Source of the DNA: Aureisphaera sp963669405
GTDB lineage: Bacteria; Bacteroidota; Bacteroidia; Flavobacteriales; Flavobacteriaceae
Direction of reading: 5' to 3'
NCBI GenBank assembly: GCA_963669405.2
Contig: CAXXHF010000002.1
Span: forward strand, 1,240,001 to 1,304,000
Length of the DNA: 64,000 nt
Below are positions 27,232-36,698 of this stretch, one piece after another. The notes beneath the pieces are model-generated. The model had not been told where the DNA came from. It made no database searches and saw nothing but the letters and a program-made list of their open reading frames with translations. The position numbers were made by a program, and so were the translations under genes. Every line of letters begins with the position of its first letter. Position 1 is the stretch's first letter.

Positions 27232-28146
27232 CTAAACGTACATAAAAAACCGATTCAGCAAAAGATCTATATCCAATAACACAATACTGAATACCCCTAC
27301 AACAATGATAAACTTTAAAATATTATGCAAAATAACGTAATGAAGTTTTCGGGAAGCCTTCCATAGTATCAATACGAAGATAATAAGCACGAAAATACTG
27401 CCATAGAAATAGAAATGCATATACCCCAAGTAGAATTTAAATATCAATAAAAAAGCAGGGATTAATGTAAGTACTGCAAGAATGGTAAGCATGATTTTGG
27501 ATATTCTTACCCCATGAACCACTGGCAACGTTTTATAATCCTGAGCCAAGTCACCTTTTAGATTCTCCAAATCTTTTACTATTTCACGCATCGAGATCAA
27601 CAAAAACAAAAAGGTGGCATGTACAAATATGACCAGATCGAAATTCTTATAATAGATAAATACTGCAAAAAATGGAACCACGGAGAGAACCGCCGAAGTA
27701 AGATTGCCCAAAAAGAGGTATTTTTTCAACTTGTGTGAATAAAACCAAATGGCAAAAATGTAGAGGGAAAAGAAAACCACAGCCCTAAAAGAGACATAGC
27801 TTGCAAAAATGACTGATAAGAAATTAAGCACAAAATAGCCAGAAAGCTTTGTGTTCTGACTTACCAAACGATCTAAGCGGGTTTTATTGGGCCTATTGAT
27901 AAGGTCTTTTTCACTATCGTAAAAGCTATTAATAATGTACCCTCCCGCTATGGCAGCAGCCGAAGCCAATACCAACATCAATAAATTGATATCTAAAACA
28001 ACTTTTTTTACCGGAAGGTGGGGAGCCAAAATGTAAATGGAAGTAAGGTACTGAGCCAGAATGATCACTAAAATATTATAGCCTCGTACTACAGAGAACA
28101 AGCTGAAAAATTTCAAAAGAAAATGTTTCTGCTTGCGATTGAGCAT
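27232..28146 (-). CDS. UbiA-family prenyltransferase
   Basis: A 304-aa protein with 8-9 hydrophobic helices. The two Asp-rich Mg-diphosphate sites are seen: NSFYDSEKDLINRPNKTR (N-x3-D-x3-D) and KDLENLKGDLAQDYKTLP. The position directly behind mevalonate kinase suggests it uses a prenyl diphosphate from that pathway. Homologues in flavobacteria are often annotated as geranylgeranylglycerol-phosphate geranylgeranyltransferase, but acceptor identity is not evident here. There is a 21-bp gap to the kinase gene. Confidence 0.85.
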   Translation of the reverse strand: MLNRKQKHFLLKFFSLFSVVRGYNILVIILAQYLTSIYILAPHLPVKKVVLDINLLMLVLASAAAIAGGYIINSFYDSEKDLINRPNKTRLDRLVSQNTKLSGYFVLNFLSVIFASYVSFRAVVFFSLYIFAIWFYSHKLKKYLFLGNLTSAVLSVVPFFAVFIYYKNFDLVIFVHATFLFLLISMREIVKDLENLKGDLAQDYKTLPVVHGVRISKIMLTILAVLTLIPAFLLIFKFYLGYMHFYFYGSIFVLIIFVLILWKASRKLHYVILHNILKFIIVVGVFSIVLLDIDLLLNRFFMYV

Positions 28147-28167
28147 ACCCTACAATTTGGGAATTAT

Positions 28168-29106
28168 TTAAAAGTTATAAACTACTTCTAACTTATAGCC
28201 TTTTAGCGCATGTTGTGCTTTCTCATAGTCTTCGGTAAAGCCAAGCATATAGCCTCCCCCACCAGAACCACATAATTTTAAGTAATATGCGTTGGTTTCT
28301 ATCCCTTTCTTCCATAGTGTATGGAATTCCTTAGGAATCATAGGCTTAAAGTTGTCTAGCACAACCTTGGATAACTGTTTTATATTTCCGAAAAGTGACT
28401 TCACATCACCTTTCAGAAAATCTTCTACACAAGCATCAGTATGCTTCACAAACTGTTCTTTCAACATATTGCGAAACCCTTCTTGCTTCATATTTTCCAT
28501 GAAGATATGTACCATAGGTGCTGTTTCACCTGTCTGTCCACTATCTAATAAAAACACCGCTCTTTTCCCACTTTCAGTTTGGGAAGGAATCCCTGCGGGT
28601 TCTATATGATCTTTGGAATTGATTAAAATAGGAAGACTCAAATAACTGTTTAAAGGATCCAACCCAGAGGATTTACCATGGAAAAAGGATTCCATTTCTC
28701 CAAATATCTCCTTTAACTTCAATAGCTTTTCCCTGGTAAGGTTTTCTAATACCGTAATCTTATTGAATGCATATTGATCATAAATAGCAGCTACTAATGC
28801 GCCACTACTTCCAACACCATATCCTTGTGGGATACTGGAATCAAAATACAATCCATTTGCAACCTCCTTTTTCAATTTATCAAAATCAAAGGTTACCAAT
28901 GCTGGTTTGTCTTCCTGTAATTTTTCCAAGTAAGTAGTAAAACGGCGTAATGCATCATTAGAATTATGGGTTGCCGTTGTTTTATGCTCATCGATCTTTA
29001 AAGCACCTTTGTAAAAATTATAAGGGATGGAAAGGCCTTTGGAATCTTTTATAATACCATATTCTCCAAAGAGTAATATTTTTGAATAGAAAAGGGGACC
29101 GCGCAT
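28168..29106 (-). CDS. Mevalonate kinase (GHMP family)
   Basis: A 312-aa GHMP kinase. The ATP-binding motif QGYGVGSSGALVAAI is near residue 95, and the C-terminal GHMP loop LKLCGSGGGGYMLGF is near residue 280. The N-terminal SKILLFGEYGII matches the KxxLFGEH motif of mevalonate kinases (His replaced by Tyr). It phosphorylates mevalonate for isopentenyl diphosphate synthesis. The neighbouring diphosphomevalonate decarboxylase supports the assignment. The bacterial pathway also needs a phosphomevalonate kinase, which is not in this window. Confidence 0.87.
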   Translation of the reverse strand: MRGPLFYSKILLFGEYGIIKDSKGLSIPYNFYKGALKIDEHKTTATHNSNDALRRFTTYLEKLQEDKPALVTFDFDKLKKEVANGLYFDSSIPQGYGVGSSGALVAAIYDQYAFNKITVLENLTREKLLKLKEIFGEMESFFHGKSSGLDPLNSYLSLPILINSKDHIEPAGIPSQTESGKRAVFLLDSGQTGETAPMVHIFMENMKQEGFRNMLKEQFVKHTDACVEDFLKGDVKSLFGNIKQLSKVVLDNFKPMIPKEFHTLWKKGIETNAYYLKLCGSGGGGYMLGFTEDYEKAQHALKGYKLEVVYNF

Positions 29107-29208
29107 TAATTATTCAGGTTTAATTTGATAAAGATACTATATTTGGCTCAACAAATACATTTTCGTTACAAAGATAGGACATAATTACACGGTAATTAAA
29201 ACAACAAT

Positions 29209-30300
29209 CTATTCTTTTTCAACTACTTGAAAAGCTCCTAATCCTACTTCATCTTCTATAAATTCGCCATTTTTACAGAATGGGACTAATTTACGCTTAA
29301 TGAATTTCAACACTTTTTGTTTTTCAAAACTAGGAAATAGCACATGTACATTAGCTCCAGCATCTAAGGTAAAGCAAACCTTGGTGCCTGTTTCTGTTCT
29401 ATAACTTCTAATCTGCTCAATGATTTCGAGGGTATGGGGTTTCATAAGCAGATAATTTGGGGTAGATGTCATCATCATTGCATGTAATGATAGTGCTTCA
29501 GATTCCACAATATCTATAAATGCATCCAAATTACCGGTTTCAAACACCGAAATGAGTTCTCCAAGCTGATCATTGGCTTGCTGAAAACGCTGCTCTGCAA
29601 ATGGATGATTATGCATCAGGTTATGCCCCACCGTACTACTTACTTGCTTCTCCCCTTTGTCTACTAACAAAATAACATCTTGAAAATTGGTGAAGTCAGG
29701 ATGCACCGTGTAGGGATATGTAACTCCAAAAAGTTGAGAACTTCCATCAATTTTTTCATGAGTACCCCAAACCACAAGAGGGCCTTCTATACTCCTACTA
29801 GCACTCCCTGATCCCAATCGTGCTAAAAAGGAGGCTTTTCTAATAAAGTAAGCTTCATCCACAGGTCCATTGATCATTTGTTTTTCCATAGCTATCAAAC
29901 ACATAGCCAATGCACTCATTCCACTTGCGGAGGAAGCTATTCCACTGCTATGGGGGAAACTATTGGAAGTTTCAATACGGAATGTATATTCTTTTACAAA
30001 TGGTACATATTTTTCTATCCGTTCTAAAAATTTTTGAATCTTAGGTTCAAAACTTGACTCCCGTACTCCATCTAAATACACCTCAAAAGAGAATTCATTC
30101 TCAGATTGTTTATCAAAATGTAGGGTTGTAAGTGTATGGCATTCACTTAAGGTAAAGCTTATAGAGGCGTTTTTAGGAAGCTGTTCCCCATATTTTCCCC
30201 AATATTTCACCAATGCAATATTACTGGGTGATCTAAAAGAAACATTTCCCTTTTCAAGGGAGTCATTATATGTAGAGGGAATGAAATCCTGTTCGGTCAT
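29209..30300 (-). CDS. mvaD: Diphosphomevalonate decarboxylase
   Basis: A 363-aa GHMP-family decarboxylase. The signature NIALVKYWGK is near residue 26, the phosphate-binding loop SFPHSSGIASSASGMSAL near residue 115 with the Ser-rich stretch, and the catalytic Asp region is FTLDAGANVHVLFP. It converts diphosphomevalonate to isopentenyl diphosphate with ATP. It is the first gene of the minus-strand isoprenoid group and has a plausible promoter just upstream. Confidence 0.92.
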   Translation of the reverse strand: MTEQDFIPSTYNDSLEKGNVSFRSPSNIALVKYWGKYGEQLPKNASISFTLSECHTLTTLHFDKQSENEFSFEVYLDGVRESSFEPKIQKFLERIEKYVPFVKEYTFRIETSNSFPHSSGIASSASGMSALAMCLIAMEKQMINGPVDEAYFIRKASFLARLGSGSASRSIEGPLVVWGTHEKIDGSSQLFGVTYPYTVHPDFTNFQDVILLVDKGEKQVSSTVGHNLMHNHPFAEQRFQQANDQLGELISVFETGNLDAFIDIVESEALSLHAMMMTSTPNYLLMKPHTLEIIEQIRSYRTETGTKVCFTLDAGANVHVLFPSFEKQKVLKFIKRKLVPFCKNGEFIEDEVGLGAFQVVEKE

Positions 30301-30317
30301 GGTTCAATTTTCAGAAG

Positions 30318-30352
30318 CAAATATAACCAATTAGGATGTGGGTGTTATCAAA
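30318..30352 (-). promoter_or_regulatory. Promoter of the isoprenoid gene group
   Basis: On the minus strand a TTTG element is followed after 23 bp by TATATTTG, an exact -7 box, with a predicted start about 10 nt before the mvaD ATG. The -33 lies in the T-tract of a terminator hairpin. Confidence 0.5.
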
Positions 30353-30383
30353 AAAAGAGAAAGCCGACCCCGAAGGGTGCGGC
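30350..30383 (-). terminator. Intrinsic terminator with TTCG tetraloop upstream of mvaD
   Basis: On the minus strand the stem GCCGCACCC / GGGTCGGC closes a TTCG tetraloop and is followed by TTTCTCTTTTTTT. No annotated gene ends here, so it would stop either a small transcript from 30.4-30.57 kb or read-through antisense to the sigma-factor leader. Confidence 0.65.
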
Positions 30384-30577
30384 CTCCCCAAGTGTTGAAA
30401 AATGTTCTTACAATAAGATGTTCCATTTTTTCAGTTTTATTACCCAACATATTTCAAAAAAATTTGAATTACTTGATCTTCAGTTGATGACAAACAAAAA
30501 ATCCCTCGATGTAAGAGCAGAAAGAAACGATTAAAGGAAATAAAAAATCAGTAACTTTCACCTATCGTCAATTTAAG

Positions 30578-31156
30578 ATGGGGGAAGTCAAACACATAGA
30601 TCAACAATTAGCTTTGGTCAAAGCTATTAAGTCCAATGATGAAATAGTACTCAAAAAACTATATCAGGACAACTATCGGAAGATCGAAGTGCATATTTTG
30701 AACAATAAAGGATCCATGCCCCAAGCAAAAGATATTTATCAGGAGGCCTTTTTAGCCATGTACCAAAACATCAAGGAAGACAAATTCGTCCCTAAAAATG
30801 AGACAGCCTTGCAGGGTTATCTTTTTCAAATTTCAAAAAATAAATGGATCGACTTTCTGCGCTCCTCACAATTCAAAAAAACCACCCAAATTCCAGAAGG
30901 TTTTCAAATAAAAGAAGAGTTTTCTTTAAATGGGCACGAAACAAAGCAAGAGAATTCTAAAATATATGAAGGTGCTTTAAAAGCCTTTCAACAAATGGGA
31001 ACCGAATGCAAGAAATTACTGGAAGTTTTTTACTTCCAGAAGAAGTCATTAAGAGAAATAGCGAGTCAGTTTGATATTGGAGAAGCTTCTGCCCGAAATA
31101 AAAAATACCGTTGTATCCAAAAATTAAGGGCCTTGGTCCTATCCAAAAATCCTTAG
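30578..31156 (+). CDS. ECF RNA polymerase sigma factor
   Basis: A 192-aa sigma-70-family protein. Region 2 includes AKDIYQEAFLAMYQNI, and LQGYLFQISKNKWIDFLR marks the 2.3-2.4 part. Region 4 shows KKSLREIASQFDIGEASARN. It is followed 4 bp later by a membrane TPR protein with an anti-sigma-like start and then a CHAT protein. This order recurs in Bacteroidota, where such sigma factors are thought to control the TPR/CHAT genes. Confidence 0.9.
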   Translation: MGEVKHIDQQLALVKAIKSNDEIVLKKLYQDNYRKIEVHILNNKGSMPQAKDIYQEAFLAMYQNIKEDKFVPKNETALQGYLFQISKNKWIDFLRSSQFKKTTQIPEGFQIKEEFSLNGHETKQENSKIYEGALKAFQQMGTECKKLLEVFYFQKKSLREIASQFDIGEASARNKKYRCIQKLRALVLSKNP

Positions 31157-31160
31157 TGTA

Positions 31161-31904
31161 TTGAGTGCCGAAAAAGAAATATCGCAAGAACTTTTTGAAA
31201 CCATCGAGGGGTACCTTAATGGTTCACTTCCTAATTCGGAAAGATTGGATTTTGAAATTCTGTTGAAAGACGATCCAGCACTCCAACAAAAAGTAGCAGA
31301 TATAAAAAACTTGCTCTCTGGACTGGAAACAGCCGTACTTAAGGAAAAAATGAATGCCTTTCATGAAGATTTTTCTCAGAGTCTTAAAATTACTCCTACA
31401 CAACAAAAAAAGAAACCTAGAAAGCAATGGTATTATTATATTGGAGTGGCAGCATCCATAACATTGTTGGCAGTATTATATTTTGGCTCTTTGCAGAATA
31501 ATTTGGCTGAAAAACTATTTGAAACCCATTTTCAACCAGATCCCGGACTTCCTACCACCATGGGGTCTACTAATGACTTTTCATTCTATGAAGCCATGGT
31601 CCATTATAAAAAAGGAGACTTTAAGTTGGCTATTGCAAAATGGGAAACACTTTCCCAAACTACCAAAGGAGATACTCTCACTTATTTTATTGGAGTTGCA
31701 CACTTAGCAAATGCCAACGAAAACCTTGCAATTAAATATCTAAAACCGCTGTCTCAAAAACCCAGCAATCCCTTTGCACAAGAAACCGATTACTATCTGG
31801 GTCTTGCCTACTTAAAAAGCAATGATATTTCCAATGCCAAGAAACTGCTTGCTTCCAGCGGCACTAAAGAGGCTCTGGAAATACTTGCCAAACTAAATGA
31901 CTAA
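31161..31904 (+). CDS. Single-pass TPR protein, possible anti-sigma regulator
   Basis: A 247-aa protein from a TTG start (SAEKEISQELFE). The cytosolic N-terminus (about 80 residues) has the acidic LFETIEGYLNGSLPNSERLDF pattern seen at the start of many Bacteroidota anti-sigma proteins, but no zinc-finger Cys. A TM helix lies at about residues 93-110 (YYIGVAASITLLAVLYFG). TPR-like repeats follow (EAMVHYKKGDFKLAIAKWE, DYYLGLAYLKSND). The 4-bp gaps to the sigma and CHAT genes indicate one operon. Confidence 0.75.
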   Translation: MSAEKEISQELFETIEGYLNGSLPNSERLDFEILLKDDPALQQKVADIKNLLSGLETAVLKEKMNAFHEDFSQSLKITPTQQKKKPRKQWYYYIGVAASITLLAVLYFGSLQNNLAEKLFETHFQPDPGLPTTMGSTNDFSFYEAMVHYKKGDFKLAIAKWETLSQTTKGDTLTYFIGVAHLANANENLAIKYLKPLSQKPSNPFAQETDYYLGLAYLKSNDISNAKKLLASSGTKEALEILAKLND

Positions 31905-31907
31905 AAA

Positions 31908-34763
31908 ATGAAATACCCAAACCAAAGTACCTCATGGTTATTTGTATTACTATTGTCATGGGGTGTCTCTATTTGTTCTTTTGGTCAGGACATTTCAGAG
32001 AAGACCTATCAATTGGGGATTGAGGCCCGAGATCTAGGAGATTACGCTAAAGCCATCAAACTTTTTAAACAAGCATTGACCTCTAAGGATACACTTACTT
32101 TTAAAAAACAATATGAAATCTATAATGAGATAGGTATTGCCAAACAAAAGGTGTTAGAACTGGATAGCTCTTCCTATTATTTTCGTAATGCATTATCCTT
32201 TTTAAATAAAGCAACTAAAACACCACAAAATCAATACTATCTTCCTGGCATCCTGAAGAACCGCATTGGACTCAACGAATTCAATACTGGAAAAATGCAA
32301 GCTTCCATTTTAAGTATGAAAGAAGCCATTACCTCGTTTCAGAAATACGTAAATGAGGTTTCCGATGAAAAGGAAAAACAAAATGGTTTAAAAAAGCAAT
32401 ATGCCAGTGTAGATAATTTGGGAGGTTTCTATCGTGGTCTTGGTGAAAATGAACGGGGTTTGGATTTGGCCAAGTATTCTTACCAACAAAAACTTTCTTT
32501 TTTGGAAGAAGATGACCCAAATATTACCATTTCACGTCTCATATTGGGCCACATAAACCTGATTTCCAGAAATCATGAAGAAGCTGGAGCATACCTTGAT
32601 CAAGGACTAGAACATATTGAAAAGGTTCCATACCTAAAAACGTATGCCCTTATGGTTCGAGCTTCGATTTATGAAAATGTAAATGACTTCCAAAATGCAC
32701 AGCAAACTTATGAGGAATGTGAGCGCGTCTATCGGGAGAGTGCTAACGGTAACTATTCATTGGTTTTTCTGGATGCCTTGATAGAAATGTCCCGTTTCTA
32801 TGCTAAAATAGGCCATCGGGAAAAAGCCATTGCATTAGCAGAAGAAGGTTATCAGTTTACGCAAAGTGAAACCTTTACCAACGAACTAATCGCATTTTAC
32901 CATATCCAGAATTTATCCCAAGTACATTTCACATTAAAAAACTACGAAGAAGCGCTAAATTATAGTAATGAAGCATTGCAATATTTTTCCAGTGAAGGTA
33001 TGGATAGAACCCAAACACAGTTGGACTCTATTCGAAATGAAATAAGAAAACCCAGTGTGCTTTACCTAAAAACCAAATCTTCCTATTTTTTGAACAAATC
33101 AAAAGATCCTACAGAATTAGAATCACTTCTGAAGGAAACTAAAGAAGCGCTCTCTATTTTGGAGCGACAAAAAACCAACATCAATACCGAAGAGGATTTG
33201 GCTACCCTCCTTGCAGACAATAGTGATTTAATAGATTTTACCAAACAGCTTTATTGGAACCTTTATGAACTTACAGGAAAGGAAGAATATCTCGACCATT
33301 TAATTTCCCTGCATGAATCTGCCATTTACACCCGAATTAGATCCCGTCTAAATCTGAAAAAGGTAGAATTTGCAAGCATTCCCGAAAACGTACTGAATAG
33401 AGAGTCTGAATTGAAGAAATCTCTAATTTCTTCTTTAGATAATTCAGGACATTTAGATGATTTCTTTCTTGCACAGGCCCAATGGAATTCTTTTTTAGAT
33501 TCCCTTAAAACAAATTACCCAGCATACCATCATATGCGCTATGCCAGCATACAGGAACCTGTTGATGGAATTAGAGAACAATTAGATCCAGAAGTTACCG
33601 TAGTACGCTATTTATTTATTGAAGAGGCTCTTTTTGCCTTTGTACTTACACCAGAAATTAAAACCTTAATCCCAATTAAGCAGCACCCTGACCTTTCTAA
33701 GGCAATTCAAAAGATTAATAGCTCTACTACAAATTTCAATTCGGTAGCAAGTGCTATTTCAGAACTTTACGACACCCTTTGGAAACCTCTAACCCATCTC
33801 ATTACCACCGAAAATATTATCATTATTCCAGATGGCGTACTTTTCAATTTAAGTTTTGATCTACTAACCCCTTCACTCATAGGATCGTATCAAGAACTTG
33901 GCAATAACAGCCTTTTGGCCCATCACAACATCTCTTATAATTATAGCTTGTTCTTGGTAAACAATGAAACAGAAACTTCTTCCTTAAAGGATAATTTTGT
34001 GTCTTTTGCACCCGAATTCAATGCCGAAATGAAAAACGCCTATCGTAAAACCGTATTAGATTCTGTCAACATTGACAATACCTACCTATCACTACTCCCT
34101 CAACCTTTCAGTGTAGAAATTGTAAAGAAATTTGCATCCAAATTTAACGGGACTACATATCTTAATGAATCCTCAACAAAAAGAGCTTTTACGGAAAATG
34201 CGCAAAGCCATAAGATCATCCATATTGCTACCCATGCAGAATCAAACAACCTAAATCCTGAATTCTCTAGATTGATCTTTGCCAAAGACGCCGCAGACTC
34301 ACTATCCAACAATTATTTACACACTTACGAAATCTACAACCATAACCTTTCTTCCTTATTAACCACATTAACAGCTTGCGAAACGGGAAAGCCTAGCTTT
34401 CAGCCAGGCGAAGGAATGATCTCCTTGGCACATGCCTTCAATTACGCAGGAAGCCAAAGTATCTTGACCAGTCTTTGGAAAATAGACGAACAATCAAGTA
34501 CTGAAATTGTGGAGTTATTTTATAGCAACTTAGCCAGTGGATTGAATAAAGACAATGCCTTAAGAAAAGCAAAATTGGAATACCTCGCCAACGCTCAGGG
34601 AAGAACACAAGCACCATTTTATTGGTCAGGACTCATATTGATGGGCGACACATATTCCATCCCCTTGCAATCTAATTTATCCATTTGGGCTTGGGCCGTA
34701 TTTATTTTAGTTGGACTTCTACTTCTTTGGGCCCTATTCAAAAGAAAAAAGAATTATTCATGA
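31908..34763 (+). CDS. TPR-CHAT domain protein (caspase-like peptidase) with TM anchor
   Basis: A 951-aa protein. A signal peptide ends near FGQ, and TPR repeats cover roughly residues 30-420. A CHAT domain spans about 590-910, with the caspase-type His in HIATHAESN (H776) and Cys in LTACETGKPS (C824). A TM helix (about 925-944) and the short basic end KRKKNYS follow. It is therefore anchored in the inner membrane, with TPR and CHAT parts probably periplasmic. CHAT proteins elsewhere are proteases triggered through their TPR part. Here the gene follows a sigma factor and a membrane TPR protein and precedes a subtilisin-like protease gene. Substrate and trigger are unknown. Confidence 0.87.
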   Translation: MKYPNQSTSWLFVLLLSWGVSICSFGQDISEKTYQLGIEARDLGDYAKAIKLFKQALTSKDTLTFKKQYEIYNEIGIAKQKVLELDSSSYYFRNALSFLNKATKTPQNQYYLPGILKNRIGLNEFNTGKMQASILSMKEAITSFQKYVNEVSDEKEKQNGLKKQYASVDNLGGFYRGLGENERGLDLAKYSYQQKLSFLEEDDPNITISRLILGHINLISRNHEEAGAYLDQGLEHIEKVPYLKTYALMVRASIYENVNDFQNAQQTYEECERVYRESANGNYSLVFLDALIEMSRFYAKIGHREKAIALAEEGYQFTQSETFTNELIAFYHIQNLSQVHFTLKNYEEALNYSNEALQYFSSEGMDRTQTQLDSIRNEIRKPSVLYLKTKSSYFLNKSKDPTELESLLKETKEALSILERQKTNINTEEDLATLLADNSDLIDFTKQLYWNLYELTGKEEYLDHLISLHESAIYTRIRSRLNLKKVEFASIPENVLNRESELKKSLISSLDNSGHLDDFFLAQAQWNSFLDSLKTNYPAYHHMRYASIQEPVDGIREQLDPEVTVVRYLFIEEALFAFVLTPEIKTLIPIKQHPDLSKAIQKINSSTTNFNSVASAISELYDTLWKPLTHLITTENIIIIPDGVLFNLSFDLLTPSLIGSYQELGNNSLLAHHNISYNYSLFLVNNETETSSLKDNFVSFAPEFNAEMKNAYRKTVLDSVNIDNTYLSLLPQPFSVEIVKKFASKFNGTTYLNESSTKRAFTENAQSHKIIHIATHAESNNLNPEFSRLIFAKDAADSLSNNYLHTYEIYNHNLSSLLTTLTACETGKPSFQPGEGMISLAHAFNYAGSQSILTSLWKIDEQSSTEIVELFYSNLASGLNKDNALRKAKLEYLANAQGRTQAPFYWSGLILMGDTYSIPLQSNLSIWAWAVFILVGLLLLWALFKRKKNYS

Positions 34764-34824
34764 TGACATCTTAAAATAGGTACGATGTATTCTAAAGAGA
34801 ATACCAATTTAGCACCTATTAATC

Positions 34825-36696
34825 ATGAAAAAAGTTTTACTATCAATTGCAATTGTTTGTTGTGTCTTTTCAGCGTTAGCACAAGGAATCCCTCCTAGAG
34901 AAGAGGTAAATTTAGATGATGTTTATTCACAATATGGCCTTACTGGTGAAAATGTAGTAGTGGTCATTATAGATCGTGGTATTGACTACCGCCATCCCGA
35001 TTTCTTGGATGAAAATGGAAACACCCGTCTGGCTTATGTATATGACATGTTAGATCCATCTGGTGCTGGAGATCCAGACAATCCTTATGGGGTGGGTACT
35101 ATTTTTACGCAAACCGAAATAGATCAAGCATTAGATAACAATGACCCTCCACTTTCTACAGATCGCTATGGTCATGGTACTGCTACTACAGGAATTGCTG
35201 CGGGGAATGGTACAGGAACCGCATCTGGTGATTTTCAAGGAGTAGCTCCTATGGCTACCCTTATCAGCATTAAAATTACACACGATCCATTTCCTCCATT
35301 TGGAAGTGAGCCAGGCCAAACCGGATTCTTTGACCCAACCTACATTCCTATTGCGTTTCAATTTGCTGAAGATAAAATAGCAGAATTAGGCCTCCCCTCC
35401 GTTACCCTAATGAATATTGGTTCTATAGGTGGTCCTACAGATGGCACCAGCACTATTTGCCGAGCCATAGATGATTTTGTAATGGCAGGAAATCCGTTTG
35501 TCTGTGGTGTAGGTGATGATGGTGGTAATGACAACCATGCATCTGGCTCCATAAATCAAGGACAAACCATTGAGTTGGAAATTCAAAAAGGAGAAACTGG
35601 AAATCTGCGTTTAGATTTATGGTATAGCGAGGACGATCGTTTTACCGTAAGCATTGAACGTCCAAACGGAACCGTAGAAGGTCCTTTTTTGGCTCCTTCT
35701 GAACCCGATGCTTCCGTAGATCAAAATCTGGGAGATATGTTTATGTTCCATCGCGGAGCTAATACTGAATTTTTTGGAGCCACTTCCAACCGCAGGGAAC
35801 TTTTAATTGACTTTACTGGAAACACAGGAACCTATAAAGTGATCTTAGAAGGTGCTCAAATTTCAGATGGAGACTTTCACGCTACCCTAAATCCCTCAAC
35901 CTACTCCAATAACAATCGCTTCTTAAATTTCGTAGTACAAGGTTATAGCATTAATGACTATGCCAGTTCCAATTTGGGCATTACCCCAACAGATTATGTA
36001 GTACAAAATACATGGACAGATATTGACGGAATGCCAAGAGGAATCACGGGTCAAGGTGATCCCGGCGAACTTTGGATAGGATCTAGCAGTAGTCCTACAC
36101 ATGATGGGCGTTTAGGAGTAGACTTTGCTACTCCTGGAGAAGTATGTCATGCGGCTTATGCAGATAATACCTATTACGAAAACTTCTCCTTTAACGTACT
36201 GCAAAACAGCAATGGGCTTTACGGAATTCAGAATGCTGTAAGTGCTGCCGCACCATTATCTACAGGGGTCATTGCTTTGATGTTAGAGGTAAACCCCAAC
36301 CTCACTCCTGCTGAGATTAAGACTTTATTACAAGAATCCAGTAGACAGGATTCAGATACTGGGACCATTCCCAACGATGATTGGGGATATGGTAAATTAG
36401 ATGCCCTTCAAGTTATTGAAGATACTTATGAAACCCTAGGCACAACAGATTTCATTGTTGAAAACAACATTGCAATCTACCCTAATCCAACTCAAGGAAG
36501 GTTAACTATTGTGACAAAACAAATACACTCCAAAATTTCAGTCAGTATTGTAAATCTATTAGGTCAAGTACTTTTAACCAAAAGTACGCAGTATACAAAA
36601 AGTCTGAATCTGGATTTTAATGCTTCTAAAGGAATGTATTTTGTCACTGTGAGTACCCCAAAAGGAAAGAAAACATTGAAAGTGCTGAAGTACTAA
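34825..36696 (+). CDS. S8 (subtilisin-like) peptidase with T9SS type A sorting domain
   Basis: A 623-aa secreted protein. A signal peptide (ends SALAQ) precedes the S8 domain with Asp50 (VVVIIDRGIDYRHP), His117 (DRYGHGTATTGIAAG) and Ser473 in AVSAAAPLSTG. The serine block is unusual: the family norm is GTSxAAP. A long insert (about residues 240-390) resembles a beta domain, as in SprP-like peptidases. The last 75 residues (IAIYPNPTQGRLTI to LKVLKY) form a T9SS type A sorting domain, so it is exported across the outer membrane. It lies 61 bp after the CHAT gene. Confidence 0.87.
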   Translation: MKKVLLSIAIVCCVFSALAQGIPPREEVNLDDVYSQYGLTGENVVVVIIDRGIDYRHPDFLDENGNTRLAYVYDMLDPSGAGDPDNPYGVGTIFTQTEIDQALDNNDPPLSTDRYGHGTATTGIAAGNGTGTASGDFQGVAPMATLISIKITHDPFPPFGSEPGQTGFFDPTYIPIAFQFAEDKIAELGLPSVTLMNIGSIGGPTDGTSTICRAIDDFVMAGNPFVCGVGDDGGNDNHASGSINQGQTIELEIQKGETGNLRLDLWYSEDDRFTVSIERPNGTVEGPFLAPSEPDASVDQNLGDMFMFHRGANTEFFGATSNRRELLIDFTGNTGTYKVILEGAQISDGDFHATLNPSTYSNNNRFLNFVVQGYSINDYASSNLGITPTDYVVQNTWTDIDGMPRGITGQGDPGELWIGSSSSPTHDGRLGVDFATPGEVCHAAYADNTYYENFSFNVLQNSNGLYGIQNAVSAAAPLSTGVIALMLEVNPNLTPAEIKTLLQESSRQDSDTGTIPNDDWGYGKLDALQVIEDTYETLGTTDFIVENNIAIYPNPTQGRLTIVTKQIHSKISVSIVNLLGQVLLTKSTQYTKSLNLDFNASKGMYFVTVSTPKGKKTLKVLKY

Positions 36697-36698
36697 TA

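Noticed and set aside
30329..30426. 31-codon minus-strand ORF upstream of mvaD
   Set aside because: It reads through the terminator hairpin and its T-tract and has no supporting conservation or ribosome binding signal.
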